A stretch of 64,000 nucleotides of DNA from Hermatobates lingyangjiaoensis (GCA_026182355.1 JAPFBL010000069.1:186001-250000), one strand, 5' to 3'; counted from the stretch's first letter, positions 46,531-57,850 are shown. Notes: a model not told the origin generated them from the sequence alone. Translations and numbers: made by a program.

Positions 46531-46891
46531 CGACGGTACTCGTCTCACTAGGGAGAAGTTAGTCGAAGGAACCAAAGTCCTTCAACTGCAAAGTGACCCT
46601 AACCGCCTGAAAATCCTGGAAGCGCTCTACATTAGGTCTAAGAAGCCTTCCCTTAACTGCCAGATGGTAGACATGTTCGTCATTCCCAGCATGAGGAGTA
46701 TGGTAGTAAGCGGTGAAGTGCAGCAGGATACCGGACTGAGTGTAGCGCCACATAGTGCTGCTGATAATAGTGGCTCGGTTGATCTGGTGACTCGGACTGG
46801 TGGAACGGAGAGTGGTGTGAGGGCGGGCGCTCGGCCTGCGGTCGGTATTCCCGAGGCTGCTCGGCGCGAGTCGGCCTCCGGCATCAGGTGA
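46520..46891 (+). pseudogene. PLE endonuclease C-terminus and tail
   Basis: The frame reads GTRLTREKLVEGTKVL then RLKILEALYIRSKKPSLNCQ, the conserved end of Penelope-type endonucleases (RLKI.EAL.I...KPSLN.Q). About 75 further serine-, glycine- and alanine-rich residues follow to the stop. Base composition is higher in GC than the arms. The ATG at 46487 lies within the hammerhead-like region and is not a true start. The frame is open, but only the last part of the protein is present. Confidence 0.75.
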
Positions 46892-46999
46892 TCTGCAGCT
46901 GTTCTCCAGTTGGGCTCCCCCACTCCCCTTACCCCCACTACTTGCCTGCTTTCCCTTCCCTATGCCTTTTGCGTCCTGGATCTCCTAGGAACAACTTCG

Positions 47000-47037
47000 C
47001 CCGTCGATGACATCTGTGATGTCGAAAGCTTGCGCAC
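47000..47037 (+). ncRNA. Hammerhead-like core, right copy
   Basis: Same architecture as 46491-46530 on the opposite strand. It sits downstream of an endonuclease C-terminus, as the other PLE cores do. Confidence 0.5.
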
Positions 47038-47230
47038 TCAATACGTTTACTTTTCTTATATTTATTATTATTATTCTTTTCCTTATAACTAACTAACTAT
47101 AAACTTTTCTTTCTTTTTCTAACTAACTATACCTTCCCTTTTAATTCTTACTCTCTTTCAACTCGTTATTTAATATATCTTTTCTAGTTTACTATTAATC
47201 TTAATTATTATTATTATTAATTATTATTAA

Positions 47231-47270
<40 letters not shown>

Positions 47271-47739
47271 TTTCTTAATCTATTTATTCTCTATTAGTCC
47301 AGTTATACCGTTGACCTTTAACCTTCTCTTTATATTAACCTGTACTATCCTTTTAATCTATTTTTAGCAATGACTAAGCATGAGTCATCGATTTTAATCT
47401 ATTTATAGCAATGACTAAGCATGAGTCATCGAGTTTAACTTAACATGTCACTTGGCCTTTCTTGAATTTCTTGGACTTTCAACTCTTTTATTCTAACCGC
47501 TTGTTTCTTGTTCATTATTGACCTTTCACCTTCTCTTTACATTAACCTGTACTATCCTTTTAATCTATTTATAGCAATGACTAAGCATGAGTCATCGATT
47601 TTAATTTAACATGTCACTTGGCCAACTCCTTTTCCAGTTGAACCCTGTTAGCAGGAGGTTAGTTCGTAGGATCGAATCTCTCAGTCTTAAGATCGTGAAT
47701 GCCGAGACTGCGGTTAATTTTAATGATATATATATATAT

Positions 47740-47905
47740 ATATATATTATTAAAAGTAGCAGCAACTTATGCTTTCACGATTTTTAAGCTGGTGGCCTCG
47801 ATCTTGCGGACGATTCTTCTATCTTGTGGTTAGAGCTTCCACATCAATTATCTAAGGGACATCAATTCATACGAGCTATCGACCATAATTACGTTGGTCA
47901 TCGTC
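47740..47905 (-). pseudogene. PLE pseudo-LTR core and N-terminal fragment
   Basis: On the minus strand 47905-47866 carries a decayed core (CGATGACCAACG, then GGTC, GATAGCTC with AGCT and C). It is followed by RRIVRKIEATSLKIVKA, a stop, then VAATFNNIYI into (TA)n. This N-terminal region belongs to a copy lying just downstream of the endonuclease at 48084-48420, i.e. a tandem PLE junction. Confidence 0.65.
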
Positions 47906-48083
47906 GGGTAAAATCTTCTTCTGGAAGGATGCTTATATAAACTTCCTTAGTGGATGTGATTTTTGATTGGTTCAATAAACTTGCCTTATTGGTCAATCAG
48001 AGTACAGGTTTCAGTTTTCGTTCTTATTCCATTTCATTTTAGGCTCTATGTTCTTGTTTGTTGGAATAACGAACATTTTTCAC

Positions 48084-48420
48084 CTAAGGATTAATTGAGG
48101 GGTTTCTTTCTTTAATGTGTAAATCCTCTAAAATATGCAGTTTATCAACATTTACCTCTCGTTGGATAATACTAGTACACCTTACACAAGCATTTCTCTG
48201 GTTAACTGGACATTGTGCTTTTCCTGGGCATGTGTCTTTGGAGCTCCAGCAGCCAAATGAAAGGTTAATCTCCTGGAGAGCTTTGTTGTAGTCAACCCGA
48301 TGTACTTTGAGGGCAGGTTCTTACCTGTAGTACAAGTATACTTGTACACCAAGTGACTACTTTGAAGCTCCTGGGTATTTTTCTTTGGACTGTTTCTTAA
48401 CAAGTTAAGAAACTGTTAAG
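48084..48420 (-). pseudogene. PLE GIY-YIG endonuclease, Penelope type, frameshifted
   Basis: The minus frame reads HLVYKYTCTTGKNLPSKYIG, then LTTTKLSRRLTFHLAAGAPK and TH. This is the GIY-YIG core (YKYTC..., YIG, T...LSRRL..HL..GAP). After a one-base shift near 48180 it continues CTSIIQREVNVDKLHILEDL then HIKERNPSIN and a stop, the Penelope-type C-terminus. The endonuclease is a different type from that at 3806-4324, so at least two PLE lineages are present. It is inactive because of the frameshift and lack of a reverse transcriptase. Confidence 0.8.
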
Positions 48421-48769
48421 TTTGGACTGTGGAGAAACAAGAATTTCTTTATTCTTTCTTCTCAAAGTCTACTTAATCTTCTACCCATAGTCGAAGTGCC
48501 AATCAAAAACATACGATAAGAGCAACAACAGTTGTGCAAAATACGATCATTGAATAGCAGCCAAAACGAAGTAATTTCAATGAATAATTAACTGCAATCA
48601 GTTACAAGAAATATGTGTAATTAAACAATTATTATAATTACCTTCTTCTTAGGTCAATTATCTTTTAATTAATAGCGAAAACAATTAGTTTCAACATATT
48701 TGACTTCTTATTTAAATATGTTTCTAAATTATATACTTCTCCCATAATAAAGTCAATTCATACTGCGGA

Positions 48770-49104
48770 AGAGAAGAAAAATAGGTTAAAACGTGATGTC
48801 AAAAGAAAGAGGTAAGCTGAGTTGAATGATACATCGGAAGAAATATCGCTGGAGGATCTTAATAAGGAGCCGAAGAGTGTCTTAAACCCTAGCTTTGCAG
48901 CACTCTTAAGAGCAGAATGGCTGCTATTAAGTTTAAGTAATCGTAATAATGAAACTCTCGCTTTTTGACCATGTCGTGAGGTTGATGTACTGGAACACTT
49001 CTGTGATGAAAGGAGCAAACGATGTGAATGTTACTGTCCAACAAATAGCCTACATGAAAGTCCTACAGATGGGAGATTTATTTAATGAGTTCACAAATGA
49101 AAGG
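48770..49104 (+). pseudogene. Broken coding segment of unknown family
   Basis: One frame reads AELNDTSEEISLEDLNKE then VLNPSFAALLRAEW. Another continues LFDHVVRLMYWNTSVMKGAN, VTVQQIAYMKVLQMGDLFNE and FTNER, after which stands a donor-like AG/GTGAGC. A stop and a frame change break the whole. It looks like a decayed exon or transposon protein that I cannot place. Confidence 0.3.
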
Positions 49105-49109
49105 TGAGC

Positions 49110-50620
49110 ATTACACACAAGCACATACTCTGTAATACATGTGCTCTTTATAACCACTTGGAAAAATACACACGTTCATATTAAAATTGTACATACTGCT
49201 AAAACATACCTGTTTAATTTATTTGACAAAACATCCAAATTTTACACAACAAATAATGAACTGAGAAAATTTATTATGGCCTAATAAGTGGGTCCAACAA
49301 GTAGATTAATTACATTCCTATTAAAAAGGCAACAAAAAAAACAATGTCAGATTTTTATAAACAACTAATCTACCCGTGACCCGTTGGGTCATCTAACACC
49401 TTTCTTTTAATGCAACCCTGTTCACATAAATGCAGATAAACTCTAAATCAATTCATTTTTAATAAAGAGGATAATGAACATCTTTATGAGACAGTTCTCT
49501 TTATTTACATTTTTTGTACAATTTAAATTTTCCAAAAAAAAAAATTAATGTTTTCTTTCTGTTTCACCCTACTGAGAGAGCAACATGTGAAATGCTGATT
49601 TACAAAAATGAACTAAAGCTTTCTGTAGATTATCTCCTTGAGACTTATGATTAGTTGTGGCAAATGCTAACTGAATTGGAAATTAAATAAAACAAATAAG
49701 AAATGTTGTCCTCTTCAGATAAAACGATTTTCAGTCTACGAATTAAAACTATTTCCTCTTGACCCGTCATGCGATAATGTTATAAACAAAGACATTATCA
49801 TAAAGCTCCTCAGTTATTAGTCTTGCTCCATTACATAAGCGCGGTTGATCAAAGTTTCTCATACATGCACATGACAGGAGCTTCCATTTTGAGTTGGAGT
49901 ATCTTTTGTTGGAGTAATCCAGACAACTCTAAATGTATTAGTGTGTAAATGTATTTAATACACTAATCAACATTATGTGCACGGATAAACATGTCATCGA
50001 ACATTAAAATATTCTCTTTATTTTCATTCTTTTCAATTCTGTCTTCACCAATATTTAAGAGAAATTTAGAGTATTCCGCAACTTTTTCTTGAACTCTCAT
50101 ATTGCTAGCTAAATGGAATTTAGTAAATTTTCGTCACAGGACAAACTGATTCAAGCATTATAGATATCAGCATCAGTTCCTCTCTTGATAATTGGTAGAA
50201 GTTGTCAATTCCTGAGAGGCTACAGCCAATGGAATTAGTCTTGAACTCCTAAATTTAGAGAGAATTAGTTTTATTAATAACTTTCCTGTATTTTTCGATG
50301 TATCGGGAGCCTTACTCTGTTATTTTTATTGAAATGGATATATCAAAAGAAGATAATATAGGCATTATGACAAAATGTTTTTTGATTACGGATATAATTT
50401 TGTTCTGTTAATATTTTACTTTATTAATTTGAGGATTGCTTAAACTTCTGTTAACTATAGTAAAAATCATTTGTTGATATATTAAATAATTTTTTAACAT
50501 TCTCGTTGATTATTCATTAAATTTCCTCTTTCTAAATTTTTTATAATTATTTCATTATAATTTAGGCCGTAAAACTATTCTTTAATCTTTCTACGTCATT
50601 TATATCAGGTTTTGGGAACT
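49110..50620. other. Non-coding AT-rich stretch with a dispersed repeat
   Basis: 49370-49402 (ctacccgtgacccgttgggt) resembles 56153-56185 (gacccgtgaccccttgtgtc). 50732-50765 (gtgcaaatatttaaacaagg, acatcagagctctata) resembles 57124-57160. The same order suggests two decayed copies of one element. Confidence 0.45.
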
Positions 50621-50632
50621 TGGTGTACAAAA

Positions 50633-50704
50633 GTCCTTGTGGCGCAGACGGTAGCGCGCTGGACCTCTAATGCGAGGGGCGTGGGTTTGATTCCCAGAAA
50701 ATGT
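50633..50704 (+). tRNA. tRNA-Arg(TCT)-like pseudogene or SINE head
   Basis: The D arm is perfect (GCGC AGACGGTA GCGC) and the A box (TGGCGCAGACGG) and B box (GGTTTGATTCC) are near consensus. The anticodon loop reads CCTCTAA with TCT in the anticodon place, but position 33 is C. The anticodon stem has two mismatches. The acceptor GTCCTTG cannot pair with the 3' side (AAAATGT). It is not a functional tRNA as it stands. Confidence 0.6.
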
Positions 50705-51639
50705 CTAGTTTTTTATTCAGTTTAGAGCTTGTGCAAATATTTAAACAAGGACATCAGAGCTCTATAGATTGACTATTGCTAACAACATAAAATAATATTT
50801 TATTGTTAATTCAATTAACAGTAGTTGTTGAGAATTATATCTGTGTTACTTTTGTTCATTCCTGCGTCTTTTCAACTGTGTTGAAAACGCCACTCTCTAT
50901 TTTCTAAGTGGCATATTGTTAAAAAAAGATATTTTATTGTTGTGAATCGGTTGTGCTTATCCAGTTGGTTGTTAAGATCTATTCTGAGAATACTGACTGG
51001 AAGAGAAGGCTTTCAAATAATTAGCCGGCTAAGTAAGTAAAATGATGCAGCCGTATATCGAATTATAGCTTTCAACAACTAATATGATTATCCTGCTTTT
51101 GCAGACAGCAGTAATGTTCTTATTCCTTCCATTTAGCAGATCTCCCAACAAAGGACTTTGCCCTAATTTTATCCTGCTTGTCGCTCTCCTTTGAAAATAA
51201 AAAAAACATTCTGATTTTAACCTTTGAAAAAAATTCGACTTATTTTATCAATTATTTTTTTTTTTTAAATTTAATAGCGAAGTTTCTAAACTTTAGTCAC
51301 ATTTCATTTACAAATTAGATCAATTAAAACTGTTAATAGTTAACAATTAAAACTGTTAAGGAATTATTAGATATTCTACTTTCCAAATAGAAAGTTTCAT
51401 CTGATTTTTCTGATTTGCTTGTTAGTTAATTTTTCTTTTGATAAATAGTTGGTTTTTATCAATGTCGACAATTATTGCAGTTAATTCTTTAGTGATGTTT
51501 GATTAGTGTAAAATATGTTTCATTTATTATTTGGTACCCATTTTACTAATAGAAGAGCCATATTACCCGCTTGATTCTACATTGGGAGCCATAAATTTCG
51601 CATAATTCAACTTTATTTTTAGTTGATATCTTTAAGAGT

Positions 51640-51845
51640 TAAAATATTTAGCATTTAACCTTAAACGATCTTCAACATCGTATAAGGTATGGACCTAAAG
51701 ATTAACATCCTCTCAAAAGGGACGACATGCTGATATTTATCTACTTCCTGCATGAAAAAGAAACGAGTTCCAAAGTGAGAATCGAACTTGTATCTACCAG
51801 TCCAGAGACGAGCACTCAGACCACTGAGCTACTTTAGCCCTAATG
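51640..51845 (-). mobile_element. tRNA-derived SINE, copy 3
   Basis: The best preserved head is here: on the minus strand GTAGCTCAGTGGTCTGAGTG (A box), then 'gtctctggactggtagatac', then AAGTTCGATTCTCAC (B box). The body 'cgtcccttttgagaggatg' and 'cttatacgatgttgaaga' matches the other copies. The end is decayed. Confidence 0.85.
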
Positions 51846-52015
51846 ATAAGGTACTAAAATTTCTTGATATCATAAAACAAAAATTACATTTATACATCCC
51901 ATGGGAAACATATAAAAAATGGTAATTTTTATATTCTATCAACTGTTAAAACACTTCAAAATGTACAAATTAAGATTATATATGGTGAATGTATAGCAGC
52001 AAAACATGAGGAGGT

Positions 52016-52262
52016 GGCATAAGTGAATGACACTTGTTTGTCATCTTCGGGAACCTGGGTAGATTATTGGACTGCATGCTCAATTCTCGATTGATGTATC
52101 CAGGATTCGGATCTGACTTCACGCGGGAGGTGAAAAAATCTGAGTACGTAGTGCCAGGAACGTCGTTAAGCAATCGGTCACGACGCTTGAACGATGTCAG
52201 TTACTCGTTAAAAATCCCTACTGTAAATAAACTTGAGCTACACAAAATTTAGGACTCCCAAT
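52016..52262 (+). mobile_element. tRNA-derived SINE, copy 4
   Basis: Head 'gattattggactgcatgc' and 'ccaggattcggatctgac' (B-box-like), body 'gcttgaacgatgtcagttac' and 'aaaaatccctactgtaaat', tail 'aaaatttaggactcccaatg'. It is the second full-length copy in the same orientation as copy 1. Confidence 0.8.
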
Positions 52263-53019
52263 GTAGAATCAGACCAGGAATGAGGCCCCTCCCAATACAT
52301 TAATGGATGCCAAATAATAAATGGTCTACTCTTTTTGTCCTTAGAAAGCACTAAAAGGTGAAATGGTATGAGTGTGTGCATTAGAAAACAAACAAACTTC
52401 TTTGCTACCCCTAATTTTGATGTTTTGATATCGTCTCTTTGAAGAAATATAGCCGGCATTTAACCAAATTTTATATTCTCAAAACTGGCTTAGAGCCAAG
52501 TCTTGATTATTTCCTTCAAATGAGCGGCCTCTACTCTAGCACACTGAGATCGGAGCGAAACCTTCGGCATTAGGATAATGGACTAGTCATTACCAAGTAA
52601 AATAAACCTCTCTTCTCGCCCCTTTCTGCATTACCATAAAGCCACCGCAAAACTCATTAAACTAAATCCTTTGAATCTATGTTCTTCTAGCATTCTCTTC
52701 TAATCGAATAATATCAATGAAAAAATGTCTCCATCAATAAGTGCATTCCATCTAGATGTAATAAGATATAAGTCATTAAGCAAAACGAATCCACGAACTA
52801 AATAAACTAAGTTACAAAGAGAATACACGTAAAAGAGATAATAAAAAATCACTACTATATTTTGATTGCCTCGTCATCATGTAGACGCTATGTGAGTCGC
52901 AGCGCAGAGAGGTGACAACTGAAGTGAAGTCTCATTGAAGAGGCACTCAGTCAGTGTAGCCAACTTATGGAAGAAAAATAGACAAGAATATATAACAAAA
53001 ATAAAGAAATATGTATAAG

Positions 53020-53330
53020 CAATCAATGTTCAAACAACAATAAAAAAGGGAAAAAACTAAGATCTTTCAAGCGTAAGAATCTGTGTTCGTCAGAGTCAAA
53101 ACCCAACTGAAACACAAGCTGCAGAAACATCATGGTGAGGGGTTGAGAGAGGAGGTTGAAACCCTTGATGTTTCTGCATCGTATGTTTCAGTTGGGTTTT
53201 TGAGTCTTACGAAGACCACTTGTAACGCTTGAAATATCTTAATCTTTTTTTCACATTTCTTGTTGTGGTTCGAACATTGATTGTTGTTTCACGAGTTTAT
53301 TGTGAAATCTTGTTACCATATATATAAATG
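53020..53330. mobile_element. AGATCT-family fold-back, moderately diverged
   Basis: Arms read aagatctttcaagcgtaaga and, inverted, cgaagaccacttgtaacgct then tgaaatatctt. The centre (gcagaaacatcatggtgagg) matches 33935-33955 and 38550-38575. The outer right end reads tgttgtttcacgagtttatt. Confidence 0.7.
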
Positions 53331-53379
53331 TATAAATCAAAGCCCTCCCTAAAGGAGGGCCAAATAAAGTACCTAAAGG

Positions 53380-54420
53380 TACATAAAGAACATAGAGAAA
53401 TTGAAAACACACACATACAGTCTCTAATTTTCGGTTGAACCGTCTTCAGGGGAGATAAGAGAGGGAAACCAAGCGGACTGGTACAGAGACGGTTGGAGAC
53501 CAACAATGTTGCCACATACAGGTCGGGTCACAGAGAATAATGTAGACAAGAATCAATTTAAATTAAAATAGGAATATGAAAATTAATAGTAAACACAAAA
53601 ACAAATAAAATAATAAAAAATAAAAACTGAGAGATGAACAGAAGATATGATACATAAATAAATAAAATAATATTAAAAATTATGGACTAAGCTTTAATAA
53701 AAAATGGAGAATAAAAATTAAAATAAATTAAATAAATGAAAAATATAAAAGATGAAAACATAAAAACTAGATGCAGAGACAAGAAACTAATACAATGAAG
53801 CTTTATCTCTTAAGATTAAGGCCAGGTGCACTGCGCGCATTGAGCAACCAAATATGGGCTCTTTCGGAAGCTCGGAGAGTGAGGTTTTTGCAGTCAGAGG
53901 GGAATTGTCGTAGAATCTGTAACCTGGAACCTGCAAAAACCTCACCCTCCGAGCCTCCGAAGAAGCCCATATTTGGTTGCTCAATGAGTGCAGTTCACCT
54001 GGTCTTAATCTTAAGAGTTAAAGCTTCATTGTATTAGTTTCTTGTCTCTGCATCTAGTTTTTATGTTTTCATCTTATATATTTTTCGTTTATTTAAGTTT
54101 TATTCTCTATTTTTTATTAAAGCTTAGTTCATAATTCTTAATTTTATTTTATTTATTTATGTAAATTTAATTTGTTTATTAATTTATTTGTTTTTGTGTT
54201 TACTATTATTTTTCATATTCCTATTTTAATTTAAATTGATTCTTGTCTACCTTATTCTCTGTGACCGGGCGCGTATGTGGCAACAATGTTGGTCTCCAAC
54301 CGTTTCAGTACCAGTGCACTTGGTTTCCCTTCTTTATGTCTCCTGAAGACGGTTCAACCGAAAATTAGAGACTGTAAGTTTGTGTTTTTAATTTCTCTAT
54401 GTTTCTTTATGTACATTGAA
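53380..54420. mobile_element. Fold-back PLE element, AATT family, with two endonuclease tails
   Basis: The arms are inverted around about 53905. Cores lie at the outer sides (53420-53455 minus, 54338-54372 plus). In the plus copy stem I GTCTC/GAGAC is perfect, CTGAAGA intact, stem II a short GGT/ACC, GAA, then AATT and A. At the centre each arm encodes an endonuclease C-terminus: SERAHIWLLNARSAPGLNLK, R, stop (minus, about 53868-53808) and SEEAHIWLLNECSSPGLNLK, S, stop (plus, about 53955-54020). Confidence 0.8.
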
Positions 54421-54559
54421 CCGTATTTGTCCATTTCGGATCGTATTTTCATCGAAAAAGTATATATTTGAGTGTGTATCTACTTCCAAACTACCGTAAG
54501 AAATCAGAAAAAAAGCAAGCGGTCTTCATTAGTGTCAAAACTAACTCTGAGTTTTCAAC

Positions 54560-55860
54560 CTAGTATTTCACTTCTTATCCTAGCGATGAAGTGTGTGTAA
54601 ATATTAAAGTGGTTTCCTTCTTGATGTTTCTTCTAGTGTTACATGTTTTCGTTTGCAAATTAAGTATATAAATAATAAATAAATTATATTTTAGAAATTC
54701 TTATTTAGTTTTCACAGTTTATTTTTATTTATTAAATCGTGAACAACCATGATGTAACTAGCTCGGTGAACTTGTAAAGTTTAAGAAAACTTTTAAGAAC
54801 TAAAGAGGAGATATTATTTAATATGAGATTCGCATTAATGGAGAAAAGAGCTAAATGAGGGAAGTAAAAAGCCCAGATAAGCGCCGAGTTGTTGGCTTGA
54901 TTCATGGTGGGTCATTAATTCGGCCAACCAAGTCCCAAACTTGTCCACACATCTTGCTCCGCATACATCACCTACAAACAACTTTCTTTTTTTTTCTTCC
55001 TTCTCCCTATTTATCAGCAAATTTGCCCTAACCCACTTTGGGACAAAGTTTCAAACTACCCTTCATCATCACTTCAACTCTCATTTTGTTCACCCGTTTT
55101 CTAATTCAATGCTTTGTCATTGTTCTTTTTTCTGCTCTTTTCTCTCTAGAATCCTAGTTACATGAATCACACCTTATAATAAAACCGCCGATATACAAAA
55201 TATATATAATGACCAGAAGTTTTGTCAACATGTGAAGCGTTGTTTCAAATTACATCTTACACCTCAGATCCATCCACTTGAACCAATCAAATCATATGGG
55301 GAATCTATTTTAATATAGTTAAGCAGGAATTTCTGAGCAACAGTTTGCAAACTGTATCAGAAAACAAAAGTGGTTTCCCATTTCTACTGGCTTATACTTG
55401 AAAGCATGTTAGTTTCTAATATCTTTAGGATTTTCAACTTTTGGAAGCTGTAGCAATTTAAGTGGAATGATTGTCAACACCAAAGCTGTTTCAGATGTAA
55501 TCTTTTTCAAACATAAGAAAATTGTTTTCTATTTGGTAGCTCAACAGTTATTAAGGTAATGACTGGTATTACAATAATTGTATGACAGTTTACATTAACT
55601 TGAGCTCCCTCATGTATGATGCACTCTTGTTCATAAATATGTAAGAGGAAATGATAGCGATGATTCATTCAGCTTGTGAATATTCCCTATCTTACAATCC
55701 ATGGCATTTTTGCACTTCTGTACCAATTGATAAAGCCACCAATATTCCCAGCAGAGTCTTCTATTGCAATACTTCGGCAGTTCCCTACAACTTTTAAGAC
55801 GTAGGATTTTTTTTTATTCTTTGGATTCCAAAAGACCTACCTAATAATAGATTATGATTT
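54560..55860. other. Non-coding stretch
   Basis: A pyrimidine-rich patch (54980-55160) gives open frames on both strands but no recognisable protein. The rest is AT-rich. Confidence 0.4.
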
Positions 55861-55869
55861 TCTTGTAGT

Positions 55870-56000
55870 CTTGATAATGAAAATGTAAAATTTCGAAACG
55901 TTGGAATACAGAGTTGAGTCTTTTGACCAGATACCCCTCAAAGAGACCAGCAACATTGGTTATGTAGTGTATTAAACCTCTACTAGTCCACAATAGGAGA
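55870..56000 (+). mobile_element. Old PLE-like end
   Basis: TGATAATGAAAATGTAAAAT then TTCGAAACGTTGG has a possible stem II (GAAAT/ATTTC-like), GAA, ACGT and T, but the core strand is altered and stem I absent. The following 'ggttatgtagtgtattaaac' is shared with 15970-16010. Confidence 0.4.
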
Positions 56001-56399
56001 TGAACAAGTGAATTATTATTATATTTCGCTGGAGATAAGTCAGTATTGGCTAGTAATGCTTTCTAAATGCAACAAAAAATTTACATTTTAAAAGTCTTAT
56101 AAAAATAAATGTTCTACTTAATTTTGAAAAATAATTAGTTTTTATTGATTACTAGAGGACCCGTGACCCCTTGTGTCACTCAGTGTTAAGAAATTGTAGC
56201 GACAATTAATATAATAAGTATTGAAAACAAAGATTTTTATATGTTCCCAAGCCTTTATACACAGAGTAAGTATATTTAGTAAAACAATAAATCATTTAAA
56301 AGTAAAAAGTTCATTTATTTTATTACATAAATAAATAAAACATCAACTCATAAAGAATTAGTTACTAATTCTAACAACTCAATAAAGAAGTATATTACT

Positions 56400-56440
56400 G
56401 AATCGATATTTCGAACTGAAGTTCGTCGTCAGAGAGAGAG
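56400..56440 (-). ncRNA. Hammerhead-like core, ATAT family 2
   Basis: On the minus strand CTGACGA is intact, stem II GAACT/AGTTC has loop TC, GAA is followed by ATAT and C. Stem I is not convincing. The core word GACGAAC..GTTCGAAATAT resembles that at 3469-3496. Confidence 0.55.
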
Positions 56441-56499
56441 TAGAAGGGAAGAAGAAGAGGTACGTGCGTTCACTTGTATGTGAAATACAGTATGTATAT

Positions 56500-56552
56500 G
56501 TATGTATGTACATACATACTGTACATACATACATACATACAGAGTATGTACA

Positions 56553-56591
<39 letters not shown>

Positions 56592-56776
56592 ATTTCTCAT
56601 AAACACGTGAAATAACAATCAATGATCAAACCACAATAAGAAATGGGAAAACAAGACTAAGATCTTTCAACCGTAACAAGCGGTCTTCGTCAGTTGGGTT
56701 TATGACTCTGACGAAGACTGCTTGTTACGGTTGAAAGATCTTAAGTCTTGTTTTCCCATTTCTTATTGTGGTTTGA

Positions 56777-56820
<44 letters not shown>
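56500..56820. mobile_element. AGATCT-family fold-back between (TA)n runs
   Basis: 56587-56780 is an inverted pair of arms bordered by (TA)n at 56551-56589 and 56777-56818. The plus arm reads CTGACGAAGACTGCTTGTTA, so stem II has one changed pair, and GAAAGATCTT is kept. The stretch before it (56480-56540) is a CATA/GTAT simple repeat that is itself inverted. Confidence 0.8.
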
Positions 56821-56823
<3 letters not shown>

Positions 56824-57850
56824 AAAATTAAAAGTAAATACCTATAATAAAAAATAAACATCGTCTAGGCAACAATAAGATTTCCAAAAATGGGACTGAG
56901 ATCTTTGATAAAAAAAAAATCGTTACGTTTATTCTATAACATAAATAAATTTTACATCTGGAGTCATTAATTTTACTTGGCTTATGTTGAGAGAATTTAG
57001 TTTTCATTCTTCTTTCTTTCTGCTGTTATTTGTAAATTCATATATCACTCACTGTTTTCTTTAATATTTATGGAATAATTCGTCATAAACTGGAATTAAT
57101 AAGCATTCCAATTTTTACTGGTGTGCAAACATTTAAAGAAGAACATCAGAGTTTTATAAGTATATAGATTTTCTTTCAGAAACAGAATAAAAGTTTGCAG
57201 CAGTACTTCTAGGACCACTAAACCATTATAAAATTCCCCATCAAACTCTTTGTTTACCTCTTATTTCCTTTATTCTGAAAGTTATTGCAAATATCATACG
57301 AGAAATTCTCGAATACTTTTTGGTATTCCTATAGGACTTAAATTCCTAATAACTTTTGGATAAGTTCATGAAAATTATATTCTTACTGGATTTTGTTAGG
57401 TTGTCATTAGAGCTCTTTAAATTACTATTAGAGTTTATTGCCATAATCCACTAATGTTTCCTGATACAAAATGGAAACTGTTTCTGTTAATTTTCTACAT
57501 ATCTGTGTTATAAATGATGGCTCTTAGGTTTTAAGTGGTTTAAGTTAGTGGGAGTGAGTTGTGAAGGGTTTTTCAAATCACTCTATTTACCCTCGTCTTC
57601 TCCACCATTCATTTTCCTTATTCAACTCATTGTCTTTCATTCAATAAATAGTTTATTATTTATTTAAAGAAGAAGAATATCTGAATTATTTCATCTCTGC
57701 TGTGTCGGTTGTTATCTAAATAACTTTAGAGTTCTTTGTTGTGTAGTTTGCTTTAGCTGTTCGGTTGTTAAACAATTTTAAATAGAAATCTACAGTTATA
57801 TTTTTGAGCTAAAACAGTGTTTCGCAGAAATATATCATACTTGATATACT

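Larger units (their letters stand above)
45810..47727. repeat. Large inverted repeat (arms about 725 bp) around a PLE endonuclease tail
   Basis: Arms 45810-46531 and 46999-47727 are near-identical inverted copies. They contain a locally repeated phrase (CGATGACTCATGCTTAGTCA), (TAA)n/(TTA)n runs (46259-46297 and 47222-47268) and, at the inner end, a hammerhead-like core. The spacer is GC-richer and holds the endonuclease C-terminus. The right arm's outer end reads VRRIESLSLKIVNAETAVNF before (TA)n. This is the largest fold-back in the window. Confidence 0.9.

Noticed and set aside
46559..46938. Minus-strand frames of 64 and 103 codons over the large fold-back spacer
   Set aside because: They are antisense to the PLE endonuclease tail, whose plus frame has the conserved end.
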